This document shows positions 63,942 to 64,000 of a DNA stretch of 64,000 bases, in pieces. The notes below the pieces were generated by a model. It saw only the letters and a program-made list of their open reading frames with translations. It searched no databases and was not told where the DNA came from. Position 1 is the stretch's first letter. Every line of letters starts with the position of its first letter. The position numbers and the translations under genes were made by a program. The DNA lies in the NCBI GenBank assembly GCA_036824505.1, contig DAITAA010000016.1, positions 1-64,000 on the forward strand, written 5' to 3'. The DNA comes from SCUD01 sp036824505. Its GTDB lineage: Bacteria > Pseudomonadota > Gammaproteobacteria > Steroidobacterales > Steroidobacteraceae.

Positions 63942-64000
63942 CTCCAGGCCCCTTCGGACTTCCAGCCAGCGATCCCAAAGCAGACCTGGCCTTTCTCAGC

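Larger units (their letters stand above)
62681..63964 (-). repeat. duplicated cassette, copy B (broken BON - DUF3185 - Crp/Fnr)
   Basis: Second copy of the cassette at 48376-49342, in the same order and on the same strand about 14 kb away. This copy keeps the regulator and DUF3185 but its BON gene has lost its middle. The region may continue past the window end. Confidence 0.85.

Overview
The window is a 64 kb piece of a high-GC proteobacterial genome, almost certainly a gammaproteobacterium. The inference rests on gene content: an oligoribonuclease gene divergent from an rsgA unit, a YqiB-type DUF1249 gene, dnaX-ybaB-recR preceded by tRNA-Ser and 4.5S RNA, a PpsA/PpsR pair, and a one-piece tmRNA with tag ANDDNYALAA. 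The presence of a very large cyclic-glucan synthase and a TonB receptor suggests an environmental lineage near the Nevskiales, Steroidobacter or Xanthomonadales groups, but nothing here proves a genus. A run of exactly 100 N at 7086-7185 shows that this is a scaffold with an unsized gap.

Layout. 1-7 kb: the 3' end of a secreted protein, an HtrA-like protease, gamma-glutamyltransferase with a GNAT acetyltransferase, and a TonB-dependent receptor. 7.3-12 kb: a ferric-reductase-like flavocytochrome with a small cytochrome c, a GAF-GGDEF diguanylate cyclase and a dicarboxylate symporter. 12-24.9 kb: housekeeping genes (tadA, mltF, tRNA-Ser, ffs, dnaX, ybaB, recR, rsgA, M48 protease, orn, GFA protein, ppsA/ppsR, DUF1249, a coiled-coil protein). 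24.9-34.7 kb: two RND pumps with one lipoprotein adaptor, and the Prc protease. 34.7-43 kb: an M28 peptidase, small membrane proteins, a Gfo/Idh/MocA dehydrogenase and a three-gene operon of a GltD-like/ferredoxin fusion with KorA and KorB. 43-47.6 kb: a lipid kinase, an Fe(II) oxygenase, thymidine kinase and a membrane Ser/Thr kinase with a Calx-beta-like exterior.

47.6-64 kb is an envelope-stress-like region: glycine-zipper proteins, BON lipoprotein, DUF3185, GlsB, a YqjD-YqjE-YqjK-like operon, Crp/Fnr regulators, tmRNA, a diguanylate cyclase and a 2915-residue NdvB/ChvB-type synthase. The most notable structure is a duplicated three-gene cassette (BON lipoprotein, DUF3185, Crp/Fnr) at about 48.4-49.3 kb and 62.7-63.9 kb. 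The copies have decayed in complementary ways: the first keeps BON but has only the N-terminal third of the regulator, and the second keeps the regulator but has a broken BON gene.

Working together: the KorAB operon probably couples 2-oxoacid oxidation to NAD(P)H through ferredoxin clusters. PpsA/PpsR controls the pyruvate to PEP step. The 48-64 kb genes look like an osmotic and envelope stress response under cNMP-independent Crp/Fnr-type regulators and c-di-GMP. No CRISPR array, transposase, integrase or phage module was seen.
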